A stretch of 64,000 nt of DNA from Gephyromycinifex aptenodytis. Lineage in GTDB: Bacteria > Actinomycetota > Actinomycetes > Actinomycetales > Dermatophilaceae. The notes under the pieces were generated by a model. That model was given only the letters and a program-made list of their open reading frames with translations, searched no databases and was not told the origin of the DNA. Position 1 is the first letter of the stretch, and each line of letters starts with the position of its first letter. A program made the translations under genes and the position numbers. Below are positions 1 to 8,707 of this stretch, piece by piece. The stretch is taken from positions 1,364,001 through 1,428,000 of the forward strand of contig NZ_CP051155.1 of assembly GCF_012277275.1 (NCBI RefSeq), read 5' to 3'.

Positions 1-2
1 GC

Positions 3-254
3 GCCGACGAGTTCGCCGAATGGGTCAGGACCTCCTGGGATGAACCCGGGGACAATATCTTCGTCTGGGACTTCCGAGCGATAGCAGCGGAGAACGGCGT
101 CCTGGCGCCCCGCTACGCCAGCGGCGAGAAAGACTCTCACCCCAACGACGAGCTGTCCAAGAAGGCGGCTCCGATGCTGGGCCAGCGCATCGTGGACGTA
201 CTCGGCGGCCACGGCGACACATCCCCGCTCACCGGCACCGCGGTCAACCCCTGA
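3..254 (+). CDS. C-terminal part of an SGNH/GDSL-type hydrolase (5' end outside window)
   Basis: An open frame enters from the left edge and stops at the TGA at 252-254, giving 83 visible residues. The fragment has a DSHPN motif about 35 residues from the end, which resembles the Asp/His block at the C-terminus of SGNH hydrolases, where the His is catalytic. It is followed by an alanine-rich helix and a short unstructured tail. Its position at the edge of a polysaccharide locus fits a role in adding or removing O-acyl groups on a sugar polymer, but this is inference. The N-terminal GDS block lies outside the window, so the family call rests on one motif. Confidence 0.5.
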   Translation, partial: ADEFAEWVRTSWDEPGDNIFVWDFRAIAAENGVLAPRYASGEKDSHPNDELSKKAAPMLGQRIVDVLGGHGDTSPLTGTAVNP

Positions 255-315
255 GAGCCCACCCACGTCCAGGCGCGCCACTTCGCCTCACCGGTAGGCG
301 AAGTGGCAGCCAGGT

Positions 316-1017
316 CTAGCTGAGCGAGTCCGGCGCTACCGCGGTGGCGTTTTGCCGTTCGGCCGGAGATGGCCCGTCGTAGCGCTCACGGAGCACCCGC
401 GCCGGGGAACCTGCGGCGAGGGCACCAGCCGGGATGTCGCGCCCAGCCGTGCTCAGGGCCGCCAGGGTGACCTCGTCGCCGATGGTGACGCCCGGCAGAA
501 CCACCGATTTGGAGGCCAACCAGGTGCGGCTACCGACCGTGACCGGCGTAGCGATCGCGTTCAGATAGCCGTCATCACCCGGAGCCGTGCGGTAGTGGGT
601 GCTATCCACGACCGTGACACCCTCACTCATGCCGGTGTACTCCCCGATGACTACCCGCTCGGCGGAGTGGATGACGGTGCCCCACGACACAAGGTTGTGC
701 CCCTTGAGTTCGAGCCGGCCGCTGACGTTCAGCACGGCGCCCGTGCGCACCACCGAGCCCTCGCCCAACTCGACCGAGCACCCGCCCTTCAGGCGCAGGA
801 CAGCCCCGTCCTCGATGCGCACGTTCGGGCCGATCTTGAGCGCAATTGTGGATCCGGGCTCACCCCAGAAATGCAGGATCACCCGCGACGAGATGTCTGC
901 CCGCGGGTCGATCTCGGTCTCAATCCCCAGCCCCGATAGCTTCGCCTCCAACCGAATCCGCTGAACAGCAAGCTGTGTGAGTCCGCGGCGGCGGACCCCC
1001 CGTAATGACGGCGCCAT
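316..1017 (-). CDS. Left-handed beta-helix (hexapeptide repeat) acyltransferase
   Basis: A 233-residue protein dominated by hexapeptide repeats of the [LIV]-G-x-x form from about residue 55 to 200 (for example IGPNVRIEDGA, LGEGSVVRTGA, VTIGDEVTLAA). This is the hallmark of trimeric acetyl- or acyltransferases of the LbH/CysE-WcaF type, which acetylate sugars or sugar nucleotides with acetyl-CoA. The segment around residues 137-141 with a DSTHY motif probably carries the catalytic His. The end (AAGSPARVLRERY) is typical of sugar O-acetyltransferases in capsule clusters. It is transcribed divergently from the glycosyltransferase at 1195. The substrate cannot be read from the sequence. Confidence 0.8.
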   Translation of the reverse strand: MAPSLRGVRRRGLTQLAVQRIRLEAKLSGLGIETEIDPRADISSRVILHFWGEPGSTIALKIGPNVRIEDGAVLRLKGGCSVELGEGSVVRTGAVLNVSGRLELKGHNLVSWGTVIHSAERVVIGEYTGMSEGVTVVDSTHYRTAPGDDGYLNAIATPVTVGSRTWLASKSVVLPGVTIGDEVTLAALSTAGRDIPAGALAAGSPARVLRERYDGPSPAERQNATAVAPDSLS

Positions 1018-1110
1018 ATCCCCTCCTTCGAAAATGCAGAACCACGAAAGTGCGTCTGTGAGCCCAGAGGCGTTCGCGATGCTGAGCGACGCAGGGCTGC
1101 GCCGGGATCA

Positions 1111-1116
1111 TATGAT
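1111..1116 (+). promoter_or_regulatory. Probable -10 box for the glycosyltransferase at 1195
   Basis: TATGAT is the best -10 match in the divergent region between the acyltransferase and the GT2 gene. It would start transcription near 1123 and give a leader of about 70 nt before the ATG at 1195. No clear -35 is visible. Confidence 0.35.
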
Positions 1117-1194
1117 GACATGAACTGGCGCCCACTCTTCGTTGTGGTTAAGGCCTGTCCACCCATCACCTTTTCCCGTAATGGAGGAGCAACC

Positions 1195-2136
1195 ATGCCC
1201 AACGAGTTGCCACATGTCGCCATCACTATGTGTACCTTCCGACGCCCGGAGGGGTTGGCCCGCGCCGTCGCCCCGATCCTGGAACAGGTCGCCGAGTGTG
1301 ACCGCGCCGCCGTCCGGTTGATCATCATCGACAACGATCCCGACGCCAGCGCGCAACAGGTGGTCGCCGAACTCCAGGCCCAGGGCGCCGAGCTGACCTA
1401 TGTACATGAACCCCGCCCCGGCATCGCAGCTGCCCGCAACGCCGGGCTGCAGGCCGCCGCCGCCGAAGACGCGGTGGTTTTCATCGACGACGACGAGGTC
1501 CCGGCCCCGCAGTGGCTGCAACGCCTCATCGACGCCTGGCTCAGCGCAGGTTGCGACGGCGTGACGGGCCCGGTGGAGTACGAATTCTCCTCCCCGCCGG
1601 ATCGCTGGGTGCGCGCCTCGCGGGTCTTCGACCGGCTCAGCCACCCGACGGGGACCCAGATGCCGGAGGCTGCAACCAACAACCTCCTGCTGAGCACGGA
1701 GATTCTGCGCCGCACCGGGCTACGGTTCGATGACCGGTTCGGTCTCACCGGGGGCAGTGACTCAGCGTTGACGCGTGCGCTGGTGGCAGCGGGCGCCGAT
1801 CTGCGTTGGTGCGACGAGGCTGTGGTGCGCGAGCTCGTGCCTGCTTCCCGGGCGGAGGCAGGGTGGGTGGCACGCCGAACCCGCAGGACGACCAATGCGG
1901 GCACCCGGTTGCAGATCCTGACCGCCGCGAGTGGAGCGCGCCGACTCCGGACTCGAGCCGAGCACGCCGGACGCGGAGCGTGGCGGATCGTGCGGGGCAG
2001 TATTGCGGGCCTGCGGGCAACCCATTCGGCCGACGCAGACCTCGCCGGAGCAGCAGCGGTAGATGTGGCTCGCGGCAAGGGAGCGCTGACCGCGGCACTG
2101 GGCCTACACGACGTCGAATATCGCCGCGGGCGATGA
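1195..2136 (+). CDS. Family 2 glycosyltransferase
   Basis: A 313-residue protein with a GT-A fold. The N-terminus (VAITMCTFRRPEGLARAV) is the nucleotide-sugar binding start of GT2 enzymes, an IIIDND segment follows, and FIDDDEVP near residue 100 holds the DxD-type metal-binding acidic cluster. The C-terminal third is arginine- and alanine-rich with no obvious membrane segment. The start is set at the ATG at 1195 because GGAGG lies 6-8 nt upstream; an in-frame ATG at 1120 overlaps the predicted promoter. It probably adds one sugar to a lipid-linked repeat unit of the surface polysaccharide. Donor and acceptor are unknown. Confidence 0.85.
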   Translation: MPNELPHVAITMCTFRRPEGLARAVAPILEQVAECDRAAVRLIIIDNDPDASAQQVVAELQAQGAELTYVHEPRPGIAAARNAGLQAAAAEDAVVFIDDDEVPAPQWLQRLIDAWLSAGCDGVTGPVEYEFSSPPDRWVRASRVFDRLSHPTGTQMPEAATNNLLLSTEILRRTGLRFDDRFGLTGGSDSALTRALVAAGADLRWCDEAVVRELVPASRAEAGWVARRTRRTTNAGTRLQILTAASGARRLRTRAEHAGRGAWRIVRGSIAGLRATHSADADLAGAAAVDVARGKGALTAALGLHDVEYRRGR

Positions 2137-2276
2137 ACATTCGCCGAACACAGCCGCACCGGTCACGGATCGTGATCGAGGCGAGATTTATCGTCGCACG
2201 GCTCTTTCTGCCAAGCTCGTAAGATCAACGGGGGCTGCGGACGAGATCGCAGCGTGTGTCGAACGGGGGGAACAGC

Positions 2277-2915
2277 GTGAAAAAGGCAATCCGATCAGTG
2301 GGACGGCGCCCGGCCGAACTGACCAATATTGATGAGGCAGAACTGAAGAACGCCATGAAGCGGGCCTGGCGGGGGATTTCTTATGTGCGCCTGACTCCGT
2401 TGCTGACTCTGCTGTGCCGCAGCCCCAGGCGCCGCATGGTCGAAGCTGACCTTGAGCGATGGATCCGCGTCCGCAACTTGAAGCTGGACAAGCAGCAGGC
2501 CTTGCGTTTTCTGCTGGCCACCGTCCCGGAGTTCCGTTCTTTGGTCTATTGGCGGATGGGGCTCACCGGCCGCCTCGTGGAGCCCCTCTTCCCCGGAGTA
2601 CGCAGCCTTCACCTGTACATGGACCCGGCCAAGGTGGGTCCGGGTTTCTACATCCAACACGGGGACGCCAGCTATATCGGCTGCGAAAGGATCGGCAGGA
2701 ATGCCTGGGTCAACCAGGGAGTGACCTTGGGTTTCACCAACGATGACGGCTGCCCGACCCTCGGCGACAACGTGACGATCAGCGCGGGCGCGAAGGTGCT
2801 CGGACGCGTCACCATCGGTGACGGGGTCCGCGTCGGCGCCAACGCTGTGGTGCTGCGGGACGTACCCGCAGGCTCGTTGGTGGCCCCGCCTACCGCGAGA
2901 GTCATCAAGCCGTAA
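2277..2915 (+). CDS. Serine acetyltransferase-like (CysE/LbH) acyltransferase
   Basis: A protein of about 212 residues. The N-terminal half is helical and basic; the C-terminal 100 residues form a left-handed beta-helix of the serine acetyltransferase type (FYIQHGDASYIG, NQGVTLGF, LGDNVTISAGAKVLG, VTIGDGVRVGANAVV). Relatives in polysaccharide loci O-acetylate sugars, and cysteine synthesis is less likely here because no cysK is adjacent. The GTG at 2277 is chosen because a run of six G ends about 6 nt before it; a GTG at 2256 is also in frame and would add seven residues. The gene converges with the flippase gene at 2941. Confidence 0.75.
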   Translation: MKKAIRSVGRRPAELTNIDEAELKNAMKRAWRGISYVRLTPLLTLLCRSPRRRMVEADLERWIRVRNLKLDKQQALRFLLATVPEFRSLVYWRMGLTGRLVEPLFPGVRSLHLYMDPAKVGPGFYIQHGDASYIGCERIGRNAWVNQGVTLGFTNDDGCPTLGDNVTISAGAKVLGRVTIGDGVRVGANAVVLRDVPAGSLVAPPTARVIKP

Positions 2916-2940
2916 CCCACGCCGTTCTCAGCGGGTGTGC

Positions 2941-4386
2941 TCAGCGGACGAAGGCAGGCTTGACCGCTGACCACACATCCTGCAGGTCGTGCCGGATGGG
3001 GCGGATGAAGAGTACGACGAGGCACCACGCAACGACAGCTCCCGAGCCAGCCAGCAGCTGCAACCAGGGGTTTGTGATCAGCGTGGTGACGAAGTGCGCA
3101 GACAAGGCCACCGGCAGCGAGAGCAGAAGGACTGCGCGCACAGACTCCGACGTCACCTCACCGATCGGCAACGCAGTTAGCTTCGCTACGCGCCGCAACG
3201 AATAAGCCCAGAACCATATGGCGGCCACAAGGTGGCCCCAGGCAACTCCCAGCGGACCCCATGGAAGTCCGGCAAGGATGAGCAGCAACATTATTGGGCG
3301 AGTGCGCAAGTAAAGCTTGAATAGTTCGCCGGTAGCGCCACGCGCAACATAGACCTGATAAAAGACCATGGTCAGGGCCTTGAAGATGCCACCGAGCGCC
3401 AGCACGGCAACGATAGGCGCCGCTGCATTCCACTTGTCTCCCAGCAGGATGTCGACGATTGGCAGAGCAAGGCCAGCCATGACACCGAATCCCAGGCCGA
3501 AGAGATACGCACTAATGAGGTGAAAACGGCGCACGAAGCGCACGAAGCGCTCCTCGTCGTCCTGCACTTTGGCCAACACCGGGAAAGCAACGCCACTCAT
3601 CGGGCCATTCAGGACACCGAGGGGCACCATGAGCAACTGATAAGCGCGGCTGTACAGACCGACGGATGCCGGACCAGCCACGGCACCTAGCCCGATGTTG
3701 TCGATGTTGTTGAGTGCATACCCGAGCAGGTTCGTTCCCAGAATGGGGCCACCGAAGCGGAAGAACTTCTTCGTCTCGACATCTCGTCTCGGAAGTCGGG
3801 GCACCCAAGCACTCAGCGCCACGTTCCCGATCAGCGCGCAAGACACCATGGTGAGTTGCTGCGCCACGATCGCCCAGTAGCCAAATCCGTTGAGCGCCAT
3901 CGTGATTCCGGTTGCCGTCGCGACGATCTGGGAGCCCACGTCGATAGCGGCGATCTGACGAAAACGCATCGCGCGAGTCAGTCCAGCCCGATATTGGGTC
4001 GTCGCCCCCGAGATGAGGAACGACACCGAGAGCACCCAAGTCACCAGTGTGACCTTCGGCTCGGAGTAGAGCAGGGCGAGCAACGGCGCGATGGCCGCAG
4101 CCACCAGCGTGCACGCCAGCCCCAGGCTCAGGTTCACCCAGAAGAGATTGTCGCGTTCGCCCCGACTGAGCGTCTTCGCCTGAATCGCGCCAGAGGAGAG
4201 CCCGAAATCGCGAATGAGATCCGCCACGTTGATGACGGCTGTGACCATCGCCACAAGGCCCACCTGCTGGGGTGTCAATAGTCGCGACATCACGACCAAA
4301 GATCCGAGCTGAATGGCCAATCGGGCCATCTGCGCGGACATGACAACCCGAGCACCACGAGCTGCTACAGCGCCAAGACTGGCCAT
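2941..4386 (-). CDS. Wzx-type polysaccharide flippase (MOP superfamily)
   Basis: A 481-residue integral membrane protein with about 12-14 hydrophobic segments and the N-terminal pattern of lipopolysaccharide exporters of the WzxC/Wzx type (LGSLVVMSRLLTPQQVGLVAMV). Such proteins flip undecaprenyl-diphosphate-linked oligosaccharides across the cytoplasmic membrane. The ATG at 4386 is preceded by AAAGGAAG. A second, dissimilar flippase is encoded at 38064-39503, which suggests two exported repeat units. The substrate is not predictable from sequence. Confidence 0.85.
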   Translation of the reverse strand: MASLGAVAARGARVVMSAQMARLAIQLGSLVVMSRLLTPQQVGLVAMVTAVINVADLIRDFGLSSGAIQAKTLSRGERDNLFWVNLSLGLACTLVAAAIAPLLALLYSEPKVTLVTWVLSVSFLISGATTQYRAGLTRAMRFRQIAAIDVGSQIVATATGITMALNGFGYWAIVAQQLTMVSCALIGNVALSAWVPRLPRRDVETKKFFRFGGPILGTNLLGYALNNIDNIGLGAVAGPASVGLYSRAYQLLMVPLGVLNGPMSGVAFPVLAKVQDDEERFVRFVRRFHLISAYLFGLGFGVMAGLALPIVDILLGDKWNAAAPIVAVLALGGIFKALTMVFYQVYVARGATGELFKLYLRTRPIMLLLILAGLPWGPLGVAWGHLVAAIWFWAYSLRRVAKLTALPIGEVTSESVRAVLLLSLPVALSAHFVTTLITNPWLQLLAGSGAVVAWCLVVLFIRPIRHDLQDVWSAVKPAFVR

Positions 4387-4626
4387 GTCTTCCTTTCACA
4401 AGGCCCAACAATGGGGAGGAGAACGGGAACTGGGGTGGCCGGTGAGCTAGGCCAGCTGGTCTCGGTTGCAGCGCCATAGCCGCATACACTCCAGGCCTCT
4501 CAGAGGCCCCTTTCCGGACTTCGCCATACTCTCACACCCGCTAATAGGGCGTTAACTGCTCGTCATCGCGGAGTGACTGAGCACGGCGCGCACCGATAGT
4601 GGTGCGGTCCCCGGGTCGAGCGGCGC

Positions 4627-4632
4627 TAGCCT
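4627..4632 (+). promoter_or_regulatory. -10 box of a leaderless promoter
   Basis: TAGCCT ends exactly 6 nt before the ATG at 4639, and no Shine-Dalgarno sequence is present. This spacing puts the transcription start at or next to the start codon. The same arrangement recurs at other genes in the window. Confidence 0.5.
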
Positions 4633-4638
4633 GATGAA

Positions 4639-5190
4639 ATGACAGTCGGTCGATGTGGGGCGAGGTACGACAACGGTGGGGGCACCGGCAGCCGGTTCAT
4701 CGCGGCCGCGCTGCTGAGCGTTGTCGTTTGCCTGCCGACGACAGCATGTAGCCAACCCGAGAGCGAGCCCGCCCCACCGCTGCCCTCGCCGGCCATCGCC
4801 CAGGCCGAACAACTCCTGGAAGGGGTCGCCGAACCGAAGCTGACGGGAGATGAGGTATTCAGCTCCGCTGAGGATGCCGACATCATTCACGGCTTCACCC
4901 GAGAGTCCGCTCGACTGGTGGCCGGCGAAGACCGACTCGCCGCCGCCGACTGCGCTCCGGTGGCCTCCGCGCTGGGGCTCGCAGCCCCACCCGATGACCT
5001 GTTCGCCGCGGCGGGACGCGTCAAGGACGAGACGCTCACGACGCTGCTGCTCCATGCGCGAACAGAGGTCGGCCAACTGCTGACCGCATGCGCCGGAGGC
5101 ACTCCCGTCCAGGCCCGACAGGTGCAGTCAGCCCGCCTGGCTATCGCCCTCGTCCAAACCCGCTTGACGACCTTAGGGGTGGCCTCGTGA
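4639..5190 (+). CDS. Putative secreted lipoprotein, unknown function
   Basis: A 183-residue protein with a basic N-terminus, a hydrophobic stretch (residues 20-35) and a Cys at position 37 in the context PTTAC, a loose lipobox. The mature part starts with a Pro/Glu-rich linker and is otherwise helical and alanine-rich. No known domain was recognised. It lies directly upstream of an SGNH hydrolase gene with which it overlaps by GTGA (5187-5190), so the two are probably translationally coupled and may act together outside the membrane. Translation appears leaderless. Confidence 0.6.
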   Translation: MTVGRCGARYDNGGGTGSRFIAAALLSVVVCLPTTACSQPESEPAPPLPSPAIAQAEQLLEGVAEPKLTGDEVFSSAEDADIIHGFTRESARLVAGEDRLAAADCAPVASALGLAAPPDDLFAAAGRVKDETLTTLLLHARTEVGQLLTACAGGTPVQARQVQSARLAIALVQTRLTTLGVAS

Positions 5191-6362
5191 AACGCCGTCA
5201 GTACCGCTGTGGTGCAGCCCTGCTCACCGTGACGCTGGCCTGTGGGTTGCTCACCTCCCCCGCAGTCAGCACCCCGGCCATCGCCGAGACGCCTGCCGCA
5301 CCGGCTGCCCCCAGTCCGCGCGGCCGGTGGTTGGCGATCGGGGACAGCATCAGCTCCGGCTTCGGTATCCCCTACCTCTCACCGGTGAAGACCCCATGGG
5401 GGCAGAACTGCCGGCGGGCCGACGGGGTCGACGTCGAGATCCCGGCCGACACTCCTGCCCTCGCCTGGCCGGTGGTCGCGTTCCGCCAACTGCGCAAGCA
5501 GGGCGCGGTGGCCGATCTGAGCTTCACTGCATGCTCAGGATCGATCACCGACGATTGGCTGCGCCAGACGGCGGAGGCTTACACCCGTGCAGGTGTGGAG
5601 TTGCCCTCCCTGGTCGGGGCCACCTCGACACCCGACCCGGAACGTGTCAGCGCCGAAATCGCCGCTGCTGGCAAGCGCGGGCAGCGCTGGGATCTGGTGT
5701 CCTTCTCCTTCGGTGCCAACAACATCAATCTCGGCAAAGTCACCGAGACGTGCCTGAACGTGGACCGCTCCGACACCCCGATGACCTGGACCTCCCCGCG
5801 GTGGGGCCGGTGCCGAGAAGAGGTCGCGGCGCTCGACCCCCAAATCGCCGCCCTGACCGGTGGCCCTGAGGCTGGCGAGTTGGCCCAAGGATCCGTGCCG
5901 CTGTGGCGCTCACCGGCGCAAGGCGCGTCTGTGATCGCCCAGCTCGCCGGGATCACCGAGCCTGGCGGCACCATCTTGGTGCACGGCTACCCCCAGCTCT
6001 TCGCCGATCCGCAGCATGTGGTGACCGCCCAGGGCACGGCCTCTGCCGAGCTGGTAGCTGAAGTGGGCAACTGCGACGGGATGGCTTTCGAAGACATAGT
6101 GCAGATCCGCTCGGCCATCACCGAACTCAACACCCGCACCAAGGCTGCCGTGAAGCAGGCTTCTTCGGTGCTGCGCAGCCGCAACGTCCGCGTGGTGTTC
6201 ATCGACCCCAACGACGTCTTCGAACCCGAGGACGGCCTCCAGCATGGGCTGTGCTCCAAGCAGTCCTGGGTCAACGGCCCGTTCAGCCCCGGCGCGCTGC
6301 ACCCCAACGGCGAAGGCCATCAGGCGATGGGCGAAGAGGTAGCGCGCGCACTGACGCCCTAG
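5187..6362 (+). CDS. Secreted SGNH/GDSL-family hydrolase
   Basis: A protein of about 391 residues starting at the GTG that overlaps the preceding stop. A signal peptide is visible (basic VKRR, hydrophobic residues 9-23, Ala-rich cleavage region near 34-45). Block I is IGDSISSGFG with the nucleophile Ser at about residue 54, block III is GANN near residue 180, and the C-terminal block V HPNGEGH starts at about residue 372 with the catalytic His. The family comprises esterases and lipases, including enzymes that de-acylate polysaccharides. Two acyltransferase genes lie nearby, so removing ester groups from the exported glycan is a reasonable inference. It converges end to end with the gene at 6363. 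Confidence 0.85.
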   Translation: MKRRQYRCGAALLTVTLACGLLTSPAVSTPAIAETPAAPAAPSPRGRWLAIGDSISSGFGIPYLSPVKTPWGQNCRRADGVDVEIPADTPALAWPVVAFRQLRKQGAVADLSFTACSGSITDDWLRQTAEAYTRAGVELPSLVGATSTPDPERVSAEIAAAGKRGQRWDLVSFSFGANNINLGKVTETCLNVDRSDTPMTWTSPRWGRCREEVAALDPQIAALTGGPEAGELAQGSVPLWRSPAQGASVIAQLAGITEPGGTILVHGYPQLFADPQHVVTAQGTASAELVAEVGNCDGMAFEDIVQIRSAITELNTRTKAAVKQASSVLRSRNVRVVFIDPNDVFEPEDGLQHGLCSKQSWVNGPFSPGALHPNGEGHQAMGEEVARALTP

Positions 6363-7154
6363 CTACTCCTCGACGACGTCCTGGCGCACCATCTGGGCGT
6401 AAGCGGGGGGCTTGGCGTCGCTTCCGCGGTACAGGCCGTACCGCTCGGTGAGTTCGTCCTGCCCCGGGTAGACCGTCCCCAACCGTTTGCCTTCAGCGGT
6501 GCGGGGTCGGTAGCGGTCAAGCACCGTCTCGCCGTCCAGTCGCACGGTGACCCAGCCGTCCTCGGCGTCCAACCGGGAGTCAATCTCAATCCGGTATGGG
6601 GTTCCGTCGCGGTAAGGGGTGATCAGCCGGTTCCACTGGTAGGAGTTGCCCTCGCCGTGTTCTGGGTGCCCGTTGCCGCCGCTGAGCGCCAGCCGCCCGT
6701 CGGCAACGATGAGCGCCATTGACGGGCCCTTCCACTGCCCATTGGTCTGGCCGAGCACCTGCCAGAGCACATGCCAATCAGTCGTGGTATCCGCAGCCGC
6801 ACCGAGGAAGCCGGTGATGGTCGCAGCGAAGTGCACCTCGTCACCGGGGCGATACGTTCGCGGCTCGCGGCCCTGGGAGACGAAGACCTCACTGCGCCTG
6901 CGGGGCGCCGGCGTCGGGTCCGCCGGGAGAACGAAATTCCATGACGAGCCGTAGCAGATCGGGGGCTCACCGTTCTCTTGGGTGTGGGCACGACGCGCGT
7001 CCCCTTCGCCACCGCATGAGACATAAGTCACCGAGGGATCGCTCATCACCCGCCGACTGGCGGTTGGATCCGGCTGCGTGGGCGCTCCACAGCCCCCAAC
7101 GCCAGCGAACACCACCAGGGCGGCTCCGGCTGCGGGAAGGGCACGCCATCTCAC
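6363..7154 (-). CDS. Heparin lyase I-like polysaccharide lyase, lipoprotein (paralogue 1 of 4)
   Basis: A 263-residue protein starting at the GTG at 7154, which has AGGAGG 9 nt upstream; a longer frame to 7310 is open but would bury the signal peptide. Residues 19-22 read VGGC, a clear lipobox, so the protein should be membrane-anchored outside the cell. The mature part matches the jelly-roll polysaccharide lyase family that includes heparinase I: DWHVLWQVLG, NGQWKGPSMAL, GGNGHPEHG, a long hydrophilic strand region, and LGTVYPGQDE with YGLYRGSD near the end. The family cleaves uronate-containing polysaccharides by beta-elimination. The actual substrate, and whether this copy is active, are unknown. 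Three related proteins are encoded at 14724, 40948 and 41930. Confidence 0.8.
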   Translation of the reverse strand: MRWRALPAAGAALVVFAGVGGCGAPTQPDPTASRRVMSDPSVTYVSCGGEGDARRAHTQENGEPPICYGSSWNFVLPADPTPAPRRRSEVFVSQGREPRTYRPGDEVHFAATITGFLGAAADTTTDWHVLWQVLGQTNGQWKGPSMALIVADGRLALSGGNGHPEHGEGNSYQWNRLITPYRDGTPYRIEIDSRLDAEDGWVTVRLDGETVLDRYRPRTAEGKRLGTVYPGQDELTERYGLYRGSDAKPPAYAQMVRQDVVEE

Positions 7155-7279
7155 GGGGAGGTGCCTCCTGGTCGGTGGGCTCTGGAGGTACCGATCCTCG
7201 ACTGCCAGGGCGACATCAGCAAATCGGCCTCTGCCCCTGGGCTGTGCCGCCCTACCTTCGGATGGGGCGGCGAAGACGA

Positions 7280-8608
7280 TCAGGGCGCCGTCTGCTGTCC
7301 CCGTTTCCACGACCGGTTGTCTCGAGGAGTCGACCTCCGCGTGCGGGCACCCTCATTCGCGACCAGGACACCAGACACCGGGCTCACCGCGTCGAGCACG
7401 TCAAGACCACGCTCCAGATCCCTCTCCCGCGAGGTGCGTTGGCTGTACACCAGTACGGCCGCACTGGCGTGATCCAAGAAGCAGGTCGCCGTAGCGAGGT
7501 GCTCAATCGGCGGCAGATCGATCACGGTGAACTGCGCCTCCCCTTGTCCACTGCGTAGCGTCTCGCGTACCTGCGACGCGACGAAAGCTCCTTCGCTGCG
7601 CAGGTCCAACACCCGGATCGGCGCGTGATGCGCGGACTGGATCAGCGCGGCGCGGCCCGTCGGCAGACTGCCCAGTTCAGAGGTGACAGCTCCTCCTCCG
7701 GCGAAAGATTCGACGCGTCCGCCAGCCGCACTGGCGTTGACGAAACACACCTCGTGGCCACGCTCGGCCAGAGCCCGGGTCAGGGCCATGGCCGTCGTAC
7801 TCGCTCCTACGCCCGCGGCGGTGCCGGTAACGGCGATGACCGGGTGACCAGCCTGATCGAGCTGGTTTTGAACGGCCAGCGCAAGGCGGTGGGCCGCCAC
7901 CGACACCTGGCGTTCGTGCTGGTCGGCCTCGACGCCGCCAGGCACGGTGGGCATGACCGCGATCACGGGGGTGTCCATCACCTGCGCGACATGGGCCGGT
8001 GTCTGCACGACAGGGTTGCGCCGGGTCAGCAAGGCGCTAGCCACCAGACCGACAACCATCCCCAGGATTGCCCCGAGGAGGCCGGAGGTCAGCAGGCCAC
8101 GCAGGGAGCGCGCCGGAGCCACCCGCGGGCCGTCGATGGCGACGAAACTGGTGGCTGCCTCGGGAGGGGTCCGGTTCTCTTGGGAGACCTCTTTGAGGGT
8201 GGTGGTGAGTTCCTCGGGTAGCACCCGTAGCACCGCCCCCACCTCTTCAGCTGAATCCCCGGTCGCTGTGACAGTCATCACTACCGTGTCGCGGGCGCGG
8301 GACACACTCAACGAGCTGGCCAAGGCATCGGGGTCGCGTTCGAGGTCCAGCCGGTTGGCGATCCGTCGCGCCAACCGCGTCCCGGTGACGAGCTGTTCGT
8401 AAGAGCCCATCCGCATTACGCCGACCGTCATCTGCTGCACCGATGCCGAGTCAGCCAACGGGTTCACCGCATAGATGCGTGACTGACCGGTGTAGCCGCG
8501 GTCCTGGGACAGCGCGGCCGCCCCGCCGAGCATTCCGCCCAGCAGGATCGAGGTCAGCACCACAGGCCAGTAGCGCCGCAGCACGGCAAAGTAGTCCCCT
8601 ACGTTCAT
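7280..8608 (-). CDS. Wzz/CpsC-CpsD-like polysaccharide co-polymerase with degenerate P-loop domain
   Basis: A 442-residue protein with the Wzz layout: short cytoplasmic N-terminus, a first membrane segment at about residues 14-33, an extracytoplasmic helical domain, and a second membrane segment at about 172-194. These are followed by a cytoplasmic domain related to bacterial tyrosine (BY) kinases. The Walker A region at 262-271 reads GTAAGVGAST, with Ala at 269 in place of the invariant Lys. The C-terminus has no tyrosine cluster. The protein probably sets chain length and regulates polymerisation without kinase activity. A second Wzz-like gene is at 32073. Confidence 0.8.
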   Translation of the reverse strand: MNVGDYFAVLRRYWPVVLTSILLGGMLGGAAALSQDRGYTGQSRIYAVNPLADSASVQQMTVGVMRMGSYEQLVTGTRLARRIANRLDLERDPDALASSLSVSRARDTVVMTVTATGDSAEEVGAVLRVLPEELTTTLKEVSQENRTPPEAATSFVAIDGPRVAPARSLRGLLTSGLLGAILGMVVGLVASALLTRRNPVVQTPAHVAQVMDTPVIAVMPTVPGGVEADQHERQVSVAAHRLALAVQNQLDQAGHPVIAVTGTAAGVGASTTAMALTRALAERGHEVCFVNASAAGGRVESFAGGGAVTSELGSLPTGRAALIQSAHHAPIRVLDLRSEGAFVASQVRETLRSGQGEAQFTVIDLPPIEHLATATCFLDHASAAVLVYSQRTSRERDLERGLDVLDAVSPVSGVLVANEGARTRRSTPRDNRSWKRGQQTAP

Positions 8609-8707
8609 GTCTCTCTGTCGCCCCCTGGACCGAAGTCCCTCGTCATCACTCGGAGATCCCCGCGTGCACGGCCCCCGTTGGTCCGTTTCTCCAGCCTCAT
8701 CAACTTC

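Noticed and set aside
7155-7310. N-terminal extension of the lyase-like lipoprotein
   Set aside because: It would bury the signal peptide and overlap the Wzz-like gene; the GTG at 7154 has a strong ribosome site.
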